From: Candidatus Dojkabacteria bacterium CG_4_10_14_0_2_um_filter_Dojkabacteria_WS6_41_15
GTDB taxonomy: Bacteria > Patescibacteriota > Dojkabacteria > GCA-002793355
Reading direction: 5' to 3'
Length of the DNA stretch: 12,438 nt
Assembly (NCBI GenBank): GCA_002793355.1
Contig: PFQB01000087.1
Location: 1 to 12,438 of the forward strand
Part shown: piece by piece, positions 1-6,183 of the stretch
Numbering within the stretch: the first letter of the stretch is position 1
Layout: each line of letters begins with the position of its first letter
Notes under the pieces: model-generated
The model's database searches: none
What the model saw: only the letters and a program-made list of their open reading frames with translations
What the model was told of the DNA's origin: nothing
Program-made: the position numbers and the translations under genes

Positions 1-340
1 AATATGACTTAATTGAGCGAAATCAGCTCACATTCTTTGAGTATGAAATAAATTAACCGCTAGATACCCCGTCAGCTTGCTGCGGGGTTCTTCATTTCCA
101 CGCAAATTATTTGCTTTGGAAATTAGCACGGATTGCCGATATCTTCTCCAAAAATAATAAAGTGAAGAGTTTTATTGTAAACTCTTTGTTGGTACGCCGA
201 GTCATTTTTCAAACGACTCTGGTCAAGTGTAAATGGGAAAAAATGTTGTATTTTAGTGAAGGATACTGGCTTGCCGCTAGCCTCTGCAGTTAGGAAATCT
301 TTCTTTCCAATTTTTTCTGGGTTTAGATTGACATGAATGG
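1..340. other. Gene-free left flank with several hairpins
   Basis: I see no credible gene here; the short open frames have no start signal or protein-like composition. The stretch holds a strong REP-like palindrome (66-88), a perfect 8-bp inverted repeat AAGAGTTT/AAACTCTT at 165-172 and 179-186 with a 6-nt loop, and a weaker 5-bp repeat GAGTC/GACTC at 199-203 and 215-219. Hairpins in series could terminate a gene lying left of the window or be debris of a mobile element. None is followed by a clean T-run, so no terminator is called. Confidence 0.55.
66..88. repeat. REP-like palindrome
   Basis: The outer arms ACCCCG (66-71) and CGGGGT (83-88) pair perfectly. After a bulged T72, CAG (73-75) pairs with CTG (80-82) around a CTTG loop, and a pyrimidine-rich TCTTCATTT tail follows. 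The shape (GC-rich imperfect stem, one bulge, conserved-looking flanks) is that of REP elements mobilised by REP-associated tyrosine transposases. From memory I associate similar cores with such elements, but this is unverified and no transposase is in the window. A plain intrinsic terminator is the main alternative. Confidence 0.4.
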
Positions 341-1078
341 TTAAGAAACTGTCGGGATCGCTGAAAGCGATACTGATAAAAGTTTCGAATATAGAAGTCG
401 CACGACCGTCACCCCGAAAAAATGCTTGTGAGAGTTTTCATCATCTTTTTGTCGTATTTTTAAGTCATAGAAGCTATTCTTTGTCCGTTCTACTAAGTCA
501 TCTGACTGTTGATGCAAAACTTTCTTTCTTGTACTGTATGTGCTGTATTGTATTCCAGGTAAGCTAAGTAGATGTTCACTGCCAGGTGATATATAATCAA
601 TATTGCGGCACTGAGGTGGATTGCCACCAAGAAACGCATAAATGTTGTATGTGTGTGGAAGCCTTTTCCCGGGGACTTTTCTCGAAAAATCAACACTGAA
701 ATGCGGTATATAATAGAAGTTGTAACTTTCCATGCTGAAGTAAGTACTGACTCCAGGCAGTCCACTATATTGAACCACATCACTTAGATTAACGGTGCAA
801 TCGGTCCATCTTTCACACTCTAGACGACGGCTGTGTCGTTTCCTTATAGGGGTCAGCCTCTCCCCTATAGTTGGCGGGAGCATGCGGCGTAACATTTCAC
901 TCCAAGTCATCTGCGTTACATCTACAACTTTCTCTAGATCATTTGGATTATGTAAGTTGCCACTATCCTTGGTCGTATACGTATAGCCAAGAATCTTTTC
1001 TTCGGCATTGGTGCCATTTAAATTTCCCTGCACAGCTACAATCGAACATCTTATAGTGTTAATTTTATTACACTGCAA
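341..1078 (-). CDS. Hypothetical protein, 245 aa, no recognised family
   Basis: A long open frame with a TTG start at 1078 and TAA at 341-343. I do not recognise a family. The product is polar and basic, rich in Tyr, Ser, Arg and His, with Cys at residues 3 and 11; the middle (about 105-140) is aromatic-rich (for example YNFYYIPHF). There is no clear signal peptide or membrane helix. In favour of a real gene: 738 nt without a stop, protein-like composition, and an AATAAT -10-like box exactly 6 nt before the TTG, the spacing used by recognised genes here. Against: non-ATG start, no homology I can name, and two compact hairpins inside it on the plus strand (824-839 and 845-869). It could be an orphan gene, a fast-evolving cargo gene or a spurious frame. 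Confidence 0.45.
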   Translation of the reverse strand: MQCNKINTIRCSIVAVQGNLNGTNAEEKILGYTYTTKDSGNLHNPNDLEKVVDVTQMTWSEMLRRMLPPTIGERLTPIRKRHSRRLECERWTDCTVNLSDVVQYSGLPGVSTYFSMESYNFYYIPHFSVDFSRKVPGKRLPHTYNIYAFLGGNPPQCRNIDYISPGSEHLLSLPGIQYSTYSTRKKVLHQQSDDLVERTKNSFYDLKIRQKDDENSHKHFFGVTVVRLLYSKLLSVSLSAIPTVS

Positions 1079-1084
1079 TAGAAA

Positions 1085-1114
1085 ATTATTACTAAAATAT
1101 TCTTACCATACCAA
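1085..1114 (-). promoter_or_regulatory. Possible promoter of the 341-1078 frame
   Basis: On the minus strand a -10-like AATAAT (1085-1090) lies 6 nt before the TTG start, with a weak -35-like TTGGTA (1109-1114) at an 18-nt spacer. The -10 differs from consensus at its first base. The spacing to the start codon matches other genes in the window. Confidence 0.35.
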
Positions 1115-1129
1115 TGGAATTTCAATTGG
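1111..1129. promoter_or_regulatory. Imperfect 19-bp palindrome, candidate operator
   Basis: CCAATgGAA-t-TTCaATTGG is symmetric apart from one mismatched pair. Its one-base centre suits a dimeric DNA-binding protein rather than an RNA hairpin. It overlaps the putative -35 of the 341-1078 frame and lies about 100 bp beyond the 3' end of the TrmB-family gene. Confidence 0.35.
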
Positions 1130-1231
1130 CTTGTGGAGAAGATGAAACCAGCTCAAGTTTTTCCGGCGATAGCTCACAAATTACTTGGGGATTCGTGCTG
1201 TTGTGAACTGTATCTTAAGAATATGGTTAAA

Positions 1232-2008
1232 TCACTCAACTTTCTTCGCGACCTCATTCCACACCAAGTCGAACAATTGTCGGTAAGAGGAAACTAATAA
1301 CCGGTCAGTAATTTCGATCCCGTACTGCTCGGGGTCATCTTTTGTGCTGATAACGACTAGAGTTTTGCCATAGAACCAAACTTCGTGCGAAAACGTAATT
1401 TTCTTTTCTTCGAGTGTGCGCACTTCAACATACTTTTTTGTCAGGAAATCCGGAACGCCGGACCAGGTGAGGGGGACCGCTTTATTAACAATTATTTTGT
1501 TATGTTTTCCTCGTGCCTTAAATTCTGCACGCCACTCTTCGGCAAATTCTCGGTCAACCACATGTTCTAACGTGCCAGGTGAAAAGCCTACTACTTCCTT
1601 TGCGTCGGAGGTTAAGATGTTCCATAACAATTGTTTTATCCCTTCTCGCCCTTTGTACACAGTTACTTCATATTTCTGTCCGAATTCCCCTTTTTCTTCT
1701 TTTATATTGTGCGTGAAATCGTCAAAACCTTCAAAGAGCTCCTTGAGTGACTGTTGCTTTTCCTGAAGTATGTTCTTTATAGATAAAACTGAAATTGCCT
1801 TATATCGAGTACTTTTTGCTTCCTTCTTTGCAGTAACTAATCCTTGTGACTGCATACTTTCTAACTCCAAGTATAAAGAACTTCTGGGGATTGAGAGTAC
1901 TCGCGACAACTGCAAGACCGTTTGTTCTCCTCGTTCTGCCAAAGCGATGTATATAGCAGTATGAGCCGAATTGAGGCCCAATTTAGTTAAGTATTGCGTA
2001 GTGTTCAT
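1232..2008 (-). CDS. TrmB-family transcriptional regulator
   Basis: A 258-aa cytoplasmic DNA-binding regulator. Residues about 5-70 form a winged helix-turn-helix of the TrmB type; the HTH spans roughly 30-58, with LSRVLSIPRSSLYLELESM as recognition region and the wing around LVTAKKEAKSTRYKA. A helical linker (75-105) leads to a C-terminal PLD-like sensor domain (about 112-258, containing YKGREGIKQLLW and VVGFSPG), as in archaeal and candidate-phylum TrmB proteins that sense sugars or other metabolites. The ligand cannot be told. I chose ATG 2008 because family alignment begins at about MNTTQYLTKLGL; upstream TTG/GTG codons at 2035, 2032, 2023 and 2020 lie inside or next to the promoter. It is divergent from the cyclodeaminase-family gene with an 83-bp gap, so that gene, itself or both are the likely targets. 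Confidence 0.9.
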   Translation of the reverse strand: MNTTQYLTKLGLNSAHTAIYIALAERGEQTVLQLSRVLSIPRSSLYLELESMQSQGLVTAKKEAKSTRYKAISVLSIKNILQEKQQSLKELFEGFDDFTHNIKEEKGEFGQKYEVTVYKGREGIKQLLWNILTSDAKEVVGFSPGTLEHVVDREFAEEWRAEFKARGKHNKIIVNKAVPLTWSGVPDFLTKKYVEVRTLEEKKITFSHEVWFYGKTLVVISTKDDPEQYGIEITDRLLVSSYRQLFDLVWNEVAKKVE

Positions 2009-2011
2009 AGA

Positions 2012-2022
2012 TGTTGTCAACA
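2012..2022. promoter_or_regulatory. 11-bp palindrome at the regulator's 5' end
   Basis: TGTTG-T-CAACA is a perfect palindrome with a one-base centre. It lies between the putative -10 of the TrmB-family gene and its ATG, where a bound protein would block its transcription, so it is an autoregulatory operator candidate. An 11-bp palindrome can occur by chance. Confidence 0.35.
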
Positions 2023-2051
2023 ATTCTGACACCAATTTTGTGCTAAGTCAA
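2023..2051 (-). promoter_or_regulatory. Promoter of the TrmB-family gene
   Basis: Minus-strand -35 TTGACT (2046-2051), 17-nt spacer and -10 CAGAAT (2023-2028). The predicted start near 2016 gives a leader of only about 8 nt before ATG 2008. It overlaps the divergent cyclodeaminase promoter, so the two probably compete or share control. Confidence 0.55.
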
Positions 2052-2065
2052 TCTGTGTATATAAT
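2038..2065 (+). promoter_or_regulatory. Promoter of the cyclodeaminase-family gene
   Basis: A consensus -10 TATAAT (2060-2065) with a weak -35 TTGTGC (2038-2043) at a 16-nt spacer. It physically overlaps the minus-strand promoter of the regulator. The predicted leader is about 20 nt, and AT-rich -10-like sequence also occurs at 2071-2078. A weak -35 fits a promoter that depends on, or is gated by, a regulator. Confidence 0.5.
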
Positions 2066-2091
2066 AACTATATAAAATAAACATCGGATCT

Positions 2092-3024
2092 ATGGCAATT
2101 GGAATATATAGCAGAAAAGAAAGTAGTGTTTCTCTTAATATGACGTTGGTCATCGAAGAAGTTGAAAAAGCATATATTGGCCTTCGTAATGGTAATGTAG
2201 AAATGCCTGCACGTCTCTTTCTTAACCGTGGTGGAAAGGGGGACTTACTTTTGGGTCCCGCGTACGTTCGGAATAGTGGGTATTTCGGTGCAAAAGTATC
2301 CTCCTATACTGCAAGTAACGAAACTATCTCGAAGCTAAATGGTGTTTATGTTTTGTTCAACGAAGAAGACGGAACTATTGCAGGAATTTTTGATTCTGGC
2401 CCAATCACAGCAGCTCGTACTGGGGCTAAATCCGCTGTCGCTGCGAAATATCTTGCGCGAAAAGATTCAGAAGTATTGGGAATTTTTGGCATGGGAGTTC
2501 AGGCAAAGTCACACATTGAAGCTATGAAGATAGTTTTACCGATGAAAAAGGTTCTCTGCTGGTCACGATCGCCAGAGAAGCACCAGGATCTTGTAGAATG
2601 GGCAAAAAACGAAATGAATATAGACATGGAGGTGACCACCATTGAGCGAATCGCAAAAGAGTCAGATATTCTTGTTGATGCAACGTATTCTATGCAGCCA
2701 TTGGTTACAGACGCTCTCATACCGACGGGTACACTGGTGATTGGATTGTTCCATTCCCCCAAATCGGTGCAATTTGAGGCAGCAACCGTAAACCGAGGAA
2801 AATCCTACGTAGATTTTAGCCAGAGTAAAGATTGCGGTACCATTGCACAAGCAAAAACTAGCGAAGAGCTAGAGCAACTGGTCGAGTTGAAGGATATTAT
2901 TGGACATGACGAATATCGTGTTACTCTTGATTCATCAATATACTTTCAGTCTGGTGGAACAAGTGTTGAGGATTTGGCAGCTGCGATAGCAGTGGAAAAA
3001 GCATTAAATAATCAACAAAGTTAA
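2092..3024 (+). CDS. Ornithine cyclodeaminase / mu-crystallin family enzyme
   Basis: 310 aa, close to the usual 310-340 of this NAD(P)-dependent family, which includes ornithine and lysine cyclodeaminases, some alanine dehydrogenases and ketimine (cyclic imine) reductases. Seen in order: N-terminal YSRKESSVSLNMTLVIEEVE aligning with the family's opening strand and helix; PARLFL; the hallmark segment ITAARTGAKSAVAAKYLAR (about 104-123) with its conserved Arg-Thr; a Rossmann nucleotide-binding loop GIFGMGVQAKSHIEAM (about 130-145); and a C-terminal FQSGGTSVEDLAAA. The usual HINAxGS stretch is replaced by a divergent one around GLFHSPKSV, so substrate cannot be assigned and true ornithine cyclodeaminase activity is doubtful. 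ATG 2092 preserves the N-terminal family motif. It is divergent from the TrmB-like regulator and 17 nt upstream of the hydrolase. Confidence 0.88.
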   Translation: MAIGIYSRKESSVSLNMTLVIEEVEKAYIGLRNGNVEMPARLFLNRGGKGDLLLGPAYVRNSGYFGAKVSSYTASNETISKLNGVYVLFNEEDGTIAGIFDSGPITAARTGAKSAVAAKYLARKDSEVLGIFGMGVQAKSHIEAMKIVLPMKKVLCWSRSPEKHQDLVEWAKNEMNIDMEVTTIERIAKESDILVDATYSMQPLVTDALIPTGTLVIGLFHSPKSVQFEAATVNRGKSYVDFSQSKDCGTIAQAKTSEELEQLVELKDIIGHDEYRVTLDSSIYFQSGGTSVEDLAAAIAVEKALNNQQS

Positions 3025-3033
3025 TGCTATAAT
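3025..3033 (+). promoter_or_regulatory. Extended -10 promoter of the hydrolase gene
   Basis: TGCTATAAT (extended TGn plus consensus -10) begins just after the upstream stop codon and ends 8 nt before ATG 3042. A transcript would start at or within a few bases of the ATG. No good -35 is visible, as is normal for extended -10 promoters. The hydrolase can thus be transcribed separately from the gene before it. Confidence 0.6.
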
Positions 3034-3041
3034 CTCCTATT

Positions 3042-3803
3042 ATGATCAATATCGTACTGAGGACCATAACAAATTCAGGGCTTCAAGTCGTTGGGTATCT
3101 GCTTGGAAACGAAAACAGTAACCGTTTGCTCGTTTGTTCGCACGGATTTGGGGTAAAAAGCGACTCACGAGGGATTTTCACCATGGTCAAAGAGTCCTTC
3201 AAAGATCATTTTCTTGGCGTCGGCTTTCATTATGTGTCAGTTGATGATTTTACGGGAAGCACTTTCGTCTACGAGTTTTCTACACAAGTTCAAAAACTTT
3301 TGACTGTTATTGAAAAAGTTCAGGGAAAATATGGTAAGAAGCGCATCACAATAATCGGTCATTCTCAGGGTTGTTTAATCCCAAGTCTTATGCTTAGGGA
3401 TCATCCAATGGAGATCGAGAAGCTCATTCTTCTCTCGCCTTCACCAACGACCGATTTGGTCAGAAAAATGACTTCCTATTGGGGGAATCGTGTTGGCTCT
3501 ACGGTAGATCTTAACGGATTAAGTGCCTTTTCGCGCTCTGACGGGGCAATTACCTATGTTCCAGCAGCATTCTGGAAAGAAGCAAAAACAACTTTTCCAG
3601 TTGAGCTGTTTAAATTTGTAGCGGATAACTACCCAACATATTTTGTTCGTCCTATCAATGATGAAGTTGTCCCAGAAAAAGATTATGCGCTACTCAAGGC
3701 ATTAAAACCGAAACATTACTTTGAGCTAAAAAACGGACATGATTACAAGGAAGATAACAGAATAGGGCTGTTAGGACTTTTGAATAAAATTCTCTTTGAA
3801 TAG
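3042..3803 (+). CDS. Alpha/beta-hydrolase fold protein
   Basis: 253 aa, cytoplasmic, with no signal peptide. The canonical triad is visible: nucleophile elbow GHSQG at 106-110 (Ser108), an acid most likely Asp207 in RPINDEVVP, and His233 in KNGHDY. The HGFGVKSDSRG segment (34-44) follows the strand that normally supplies the oxyanion hole. The fold matches small serine hydrolases (esterases, acyl-peptide or thioester hydrolases); the substrate is not readable from sequence. It lies 17 nt after the cyclodeaminase-family gene on the same strand, so read-through is possible, yet it has its own extended -10 just before the ATG. The next gene on the right is convergent, and no clear terminator separates them. 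Confidence 0.85.
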   Translation: MINIVLRTITNSGLQVVGYLLGNENSNRLLVCSHGFGVKSDSRGIFTMVKESFKDHFLGVGFHYVSVDDFTGSTFVYEFSTQVQKLLTVIEKVQGKYGKKRITIIGHSQGCLIPSLMLRDHPMEIEKLILLSPSPTTDLVRKMTSYWGNRVGSTVDLNGLSAFSRSDGAITYVPAAFWKEAKTTFPVELFKFVADNYPTYFVRPINDEVVPEKDYALLKALKPKHYFELKNGHDYKEDNRIGLLGLLNKILFE

Positions 3804-3856
3804 TCTTCCTGGTTTGTTGTTTACTTCGATTACCAGCATAGGATTTTCATGCAATC

Positions 3857-3866
3857 TAAGCGCTTA
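3857..3866. repeat. 10-bp palindrome in the convergent gap
   Basis: TAAGCGCTTA is a perfect palindrome in the 91-bp gap between the convergent hydrolase and deaminase-like genes. It has no loop and no flanking T-run, so it is not an evident terminator. It may be chance, or part of the old 3' end of the deaminase-like gene. Confidence 0.2.
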
Positions 3867-3894
3867 CTTAGTATTTTCCTAGTTTCAGCGTATT

Positions 3895-4884
3895 CTAGAA
3901 TTGTAGCAACTGGGGATCTTTTTCTTGCAAATACTTGTACGGTGCATAGACATCACCATTGATAATTGTGGCATCATCACTACAGATGACGTAGCGAACA
4001 CCATTTTCTTTGAAGATCCGAATTGCTTCCAAAACCTTTATTTCTGATAAAACACCGGTGAAGATGTTACTTAATGGGCACAGGGTAAGCAACACATCAT
4101 TTCGCTTGATTTTATCAATTATTTCTTGGTCAAAGGCTGCCTGAATGCCATGATTAAATTGTTTGACGTTAGGGTAGTTGTCTAAAATAAAGTCCATATC
4201 CCGTGGCGTGGTTTCGCCTAAGTGAAGGGTCAGTTGCTGCTTTGCCGTTGACAGTATATCAAGTTGTGAGGCTAAATCCATAAATGATACCGCGTCTTCG
4301 TTGTCGCAAATATCAAGTTTTGTGATGCCTTTGTCAGCATATTTTGAATATTCCTCTACTACTTTAGAGACATATTCAATTGAAATGTCTTCTTTAGTTC
4401 GTCTTAGCGATAATGAAAAGCTGAATTTATCTTTGCGGGAGTGATTTTGCCAAATAGTTGAAAAAATTTCTACAATTTCATTGTCAGTTAACCATTCGTT
4501 TTCTATCGATTTTGGCACAAAGATTATCTCGACACGTTCATATTCTGGTCCAAATTGCTTCAACGTTCCTTCAACTACATAAACGAGATCTTCTTTCGAT
4601 CGAATGAAATATTTTAAAAAGCGGGAGGGCATTCGACGCAGGAATTCTAATAGTGTTTTCGCAGGTTCGTTCAAAACCAGTCTGTTTGTTAGATAGGCTT
4701 CTAGTTCGGAGTCGGATGCATTGTTGCTCAGCATACAGTCAAATACACGTATTGTTTCTTGATAATGCTCAGTCACATAGTCTGGAAAGATAGCTTTAGG
4801 ATTACTATATTTTTTAAACAAATAGAGTAAAGTTTTTGCGGAAACAGTTCCCTCGATATGCGCATGGAGGTCTTCGTAATGCAT
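3895..4884 (-). CDS. Adenosine/AMP deaminase family hydrolase, 3' end possibly frameshifted
   Basis: 329 aa with the full set of amidohydrolase zinc-site motifs: HAHIEG at 7-12 (His7, His9), THLGE-like LHLGET at 220-225 (His221 and proton-relay Glu224), FNHG (His245), CPLSN at 269-273 and SDD at 302-304 (Asp303 zinc ligand, Asp304). The family hydrolyses the 6-amino group of adenine nucleosides or related compounds using a single Zn; exact substrate is open. It starts at ATG 4884, 5 nt after an extended -10. Only 25 residues follow the SDD motif, where family members usually have about 50. A reading frame one base off continues for 22 protein-like codons to 3830, so a one-base deletion (mutation or sequencing error) may have cut off the C terminus. 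It lies 18 nt after the aminopeptidase gene. Confidence 0.85.
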   Translation of the reverse strand: MHYEDLHAHIEGTVSAKTLLYLFKKYSNPKAIFPDYVTEHYQETIRVFDCMLSNNASDSELEAYLTNRLVLNEPAKTLLEFLRRMPSRFLKYFIRSKEDLVYVVEGTLKQFGPEYERVEIIFVPKSIENEWLTDNEIVEIFSTIWQNHSRKDKFSFSLSLRRTKEDISIEYVSKVVEEYSKYADKGITKLDICDNEDAVSFMDLASQLDILSTAKQQLTLHLGETTPRDMDFILDNYPNVKQFNHGIQAAFDQEIIDKIKRNDVLLTLCPLSNIFTGVLSEIKVLEAIRIFKENGVRYVICSDDATIINGDVYAPYKYLQEKDPQLLQF

Positions 4885-4889
4885 TCACT

Positions 4890-4898
4890 ATTCTACCA
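4890..4898 (-). promoter_or_regulatory. Extended -10 promoter of the deaminase-like gene
   Basis: On the minus strand TGG-TAGAAT ends 5 nt before ATG 4884, inside the short gap after the aminopeptidase stop codon. It predicts a leaderless transcript and expression independent of the upstream gene. Confidence 0.55.
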
Positions 4899-4902
4899 TT
4901 AA

Positions 4903-6120
4903 CTATATAGTGAACTTCCCGTCCTGGTAAATCACTTTTTTGCTCCCATCTGCAAGTGTAGCTTCAACTGTTCTATCTGTAGTACTCATAATATCGGTGT
5001 GTATTGCACTGTCATTAAAGCCCATGGTCTCCCACTGCTCCGAAGGAACAGCAGTAATGTCACCAATGTAGCTATCTTTGTACGATGAACCAAGTGCAAT
5101 GTGGGTATTTCCATATTTTCCCCCGACATTTTCGTCGTACAGTGTTTCTGCCATTGAGCGAGTAATTTTGCTTAACCGGGAATCGGTTAGGCTGAATTCT
5201 CCGATTTTATTTGCCCCATTGACTGCGATCATGTCCCTTAAAAGCCGCTCGTTTTGTGAGGCAGTTGCTTGGACAACTGTGCCGTCCTTAAATTCTAAGC
5301 GAACATCCTTAATAACAGCACCAAAACGATATAATGGCTGGTTAAATGCAATATGGCCATTTGTACCTCTCCAGTCTGGCGTAACGTAAATTTCGTAAGA
5401 AGGGATGTTTCTGCCACTTCCTCCCAACCACTGGCGATTTGAGCCAATTTTAACCGTAAGCTCTATATCCTTAGCAGTAACATGCACAGACTCGATTTTC
5501 AATTCTGTAAGCTTCTTTTTGTACTCGTCGATAAAACGAAAAGTTTCTTGCCACCTCGCTGTTGGGTTATCTTCGTCAAGGTAGCATGCAGAAATAATTT
5601 GTTGCCAGTATTCCTCTAAGGGCATTTTTGCTTCGCTCGCCATTGCCTCCGTTCCAAATAACGCCAGTACCCACGTTAGTTTTCCTGCATCTTCCTTCTC
5701 GAATCGTGCATCTTTATAGAATTTGACCGCTTGTTGGCGTGCCATGATTTTGCTACTGTCAACACCCTCTAGCTCTTTTTGATTTGCGGACGAGATCATG
5801 CAGACGTAATGGTCTGTGTTTTGAATCCTTCCAAGTAAATACTCCTTAGGCATGTAGGTGATTTGCTCCATAGTGCCTTTTTCGTAAAAAATTCTTGGAA
5901 CACTTTCCCATCGGTCTATGCCTTCTGGAAGCAACATGATTAATGGATTGGCCCCGACTTCGAGTGTTGATTCGATAAGTGGGTCGAGTATTGGCCTAGA
6001 GCTTTCGGGAACCTGCAAACAAACGGTTTCGCCTTTCCGTGCACCTTTTCCGTCCCAAAGTGCGAATTTAACGAGAACATCAGCATATTTTTTTAGAATT
6101 TCGGGGGAGGGCTGAAACAT
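4903..6120 (-). CDS. M29-family metallo-aminopeptidase (AmpS/PepS/AmpII type)
   Basis: 405 aa, the usual size of M29 aminopeptidases, which release N-terminal residues from peptides with a two-metal centre. The N-terminal domain (1 to about 200) is the family's mixed alpha/beta part. The C-terminal catalytic half has the metal-site pattern in the right order: Glu243 in GRNIPSYEIYVTPD, Glu308 in NKIGEFSL, His340 in NTHIALGSSY with Tyr347, and His374 and Asp376 in IHTDIM. All expected ligands are present, so it should be active, in the cytoplasm (no signal peptide). It would recycle amino acids from peptides, which fits an aminotransferase upstream and a deaminase-like enzyme downstream on the same strand. 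It starts at ATG 6120, 6 nt after a TATATT box. Confidence 0.92.
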   Translation of the reverse strand: MFQPSPEILKKYADVLVKFALWDGKGARKGETVCLQVPESSRPILDPLIESTLEVGANPLIMLLPEGIDRWESVPRIFYEKGTMEQITYMPKEYLLGRIQNTDHYVCMISSANQKELEGVDSSKIMARQQAVKFYKDARFEKEDAGKLTWVLALFGTEAMASEAKMPLEEYWQQIISACYLDEDNPTARWQETFRFIDEYKKKLTELKIESVHVTAKDIELTVKIGSNRQWLGGSGRNIPSYEIYVTPDWRGTNGHIAFNQPLYRFGAVIKDVRLEFKDGTVVQATASQNERLLRDMIAVNGANKIGEFSLTDSRLSKITRSMAETLYDENVGGKYGNTHIALGSSYKDSYIGDITAVPSEQWETMGFNDSAIHTDIMSTTDRTVEATLADGSKKVIYQDGKFTI

Positions 6121-6126
6121 AGTGTA

Positions 6127-6132
6127 AATATA
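6127..6132 (-). promoter_or_regulatory. -10 box of the aminopeptidase gene
   Basis: Minus-strand TATATT ends exactly 6 nt before ATG 6120, predicting a leaderless or nearly leaderless message. No convincing -35 is visible. Confidence 0.45.
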
Positions 6133-6183
6133 TCAACTTAGGTAAGTAAGTGTACTGAGTATCAACATTTTATGCAAACGATT

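Noticed and set aside
111..293. 60-codon plus-strand frame at the left end
   Set aside because: Spans an inverted repeat, has no promoter or ribosome-binding signal, and the product is not protein-like.
2009..2035. TTG/GTG starts at 2035-2018 for the TrmB-family gene
   Set aside because: They overlap the putative -10 and palindrome; the family N terminus aligns from the ATG at 2008.
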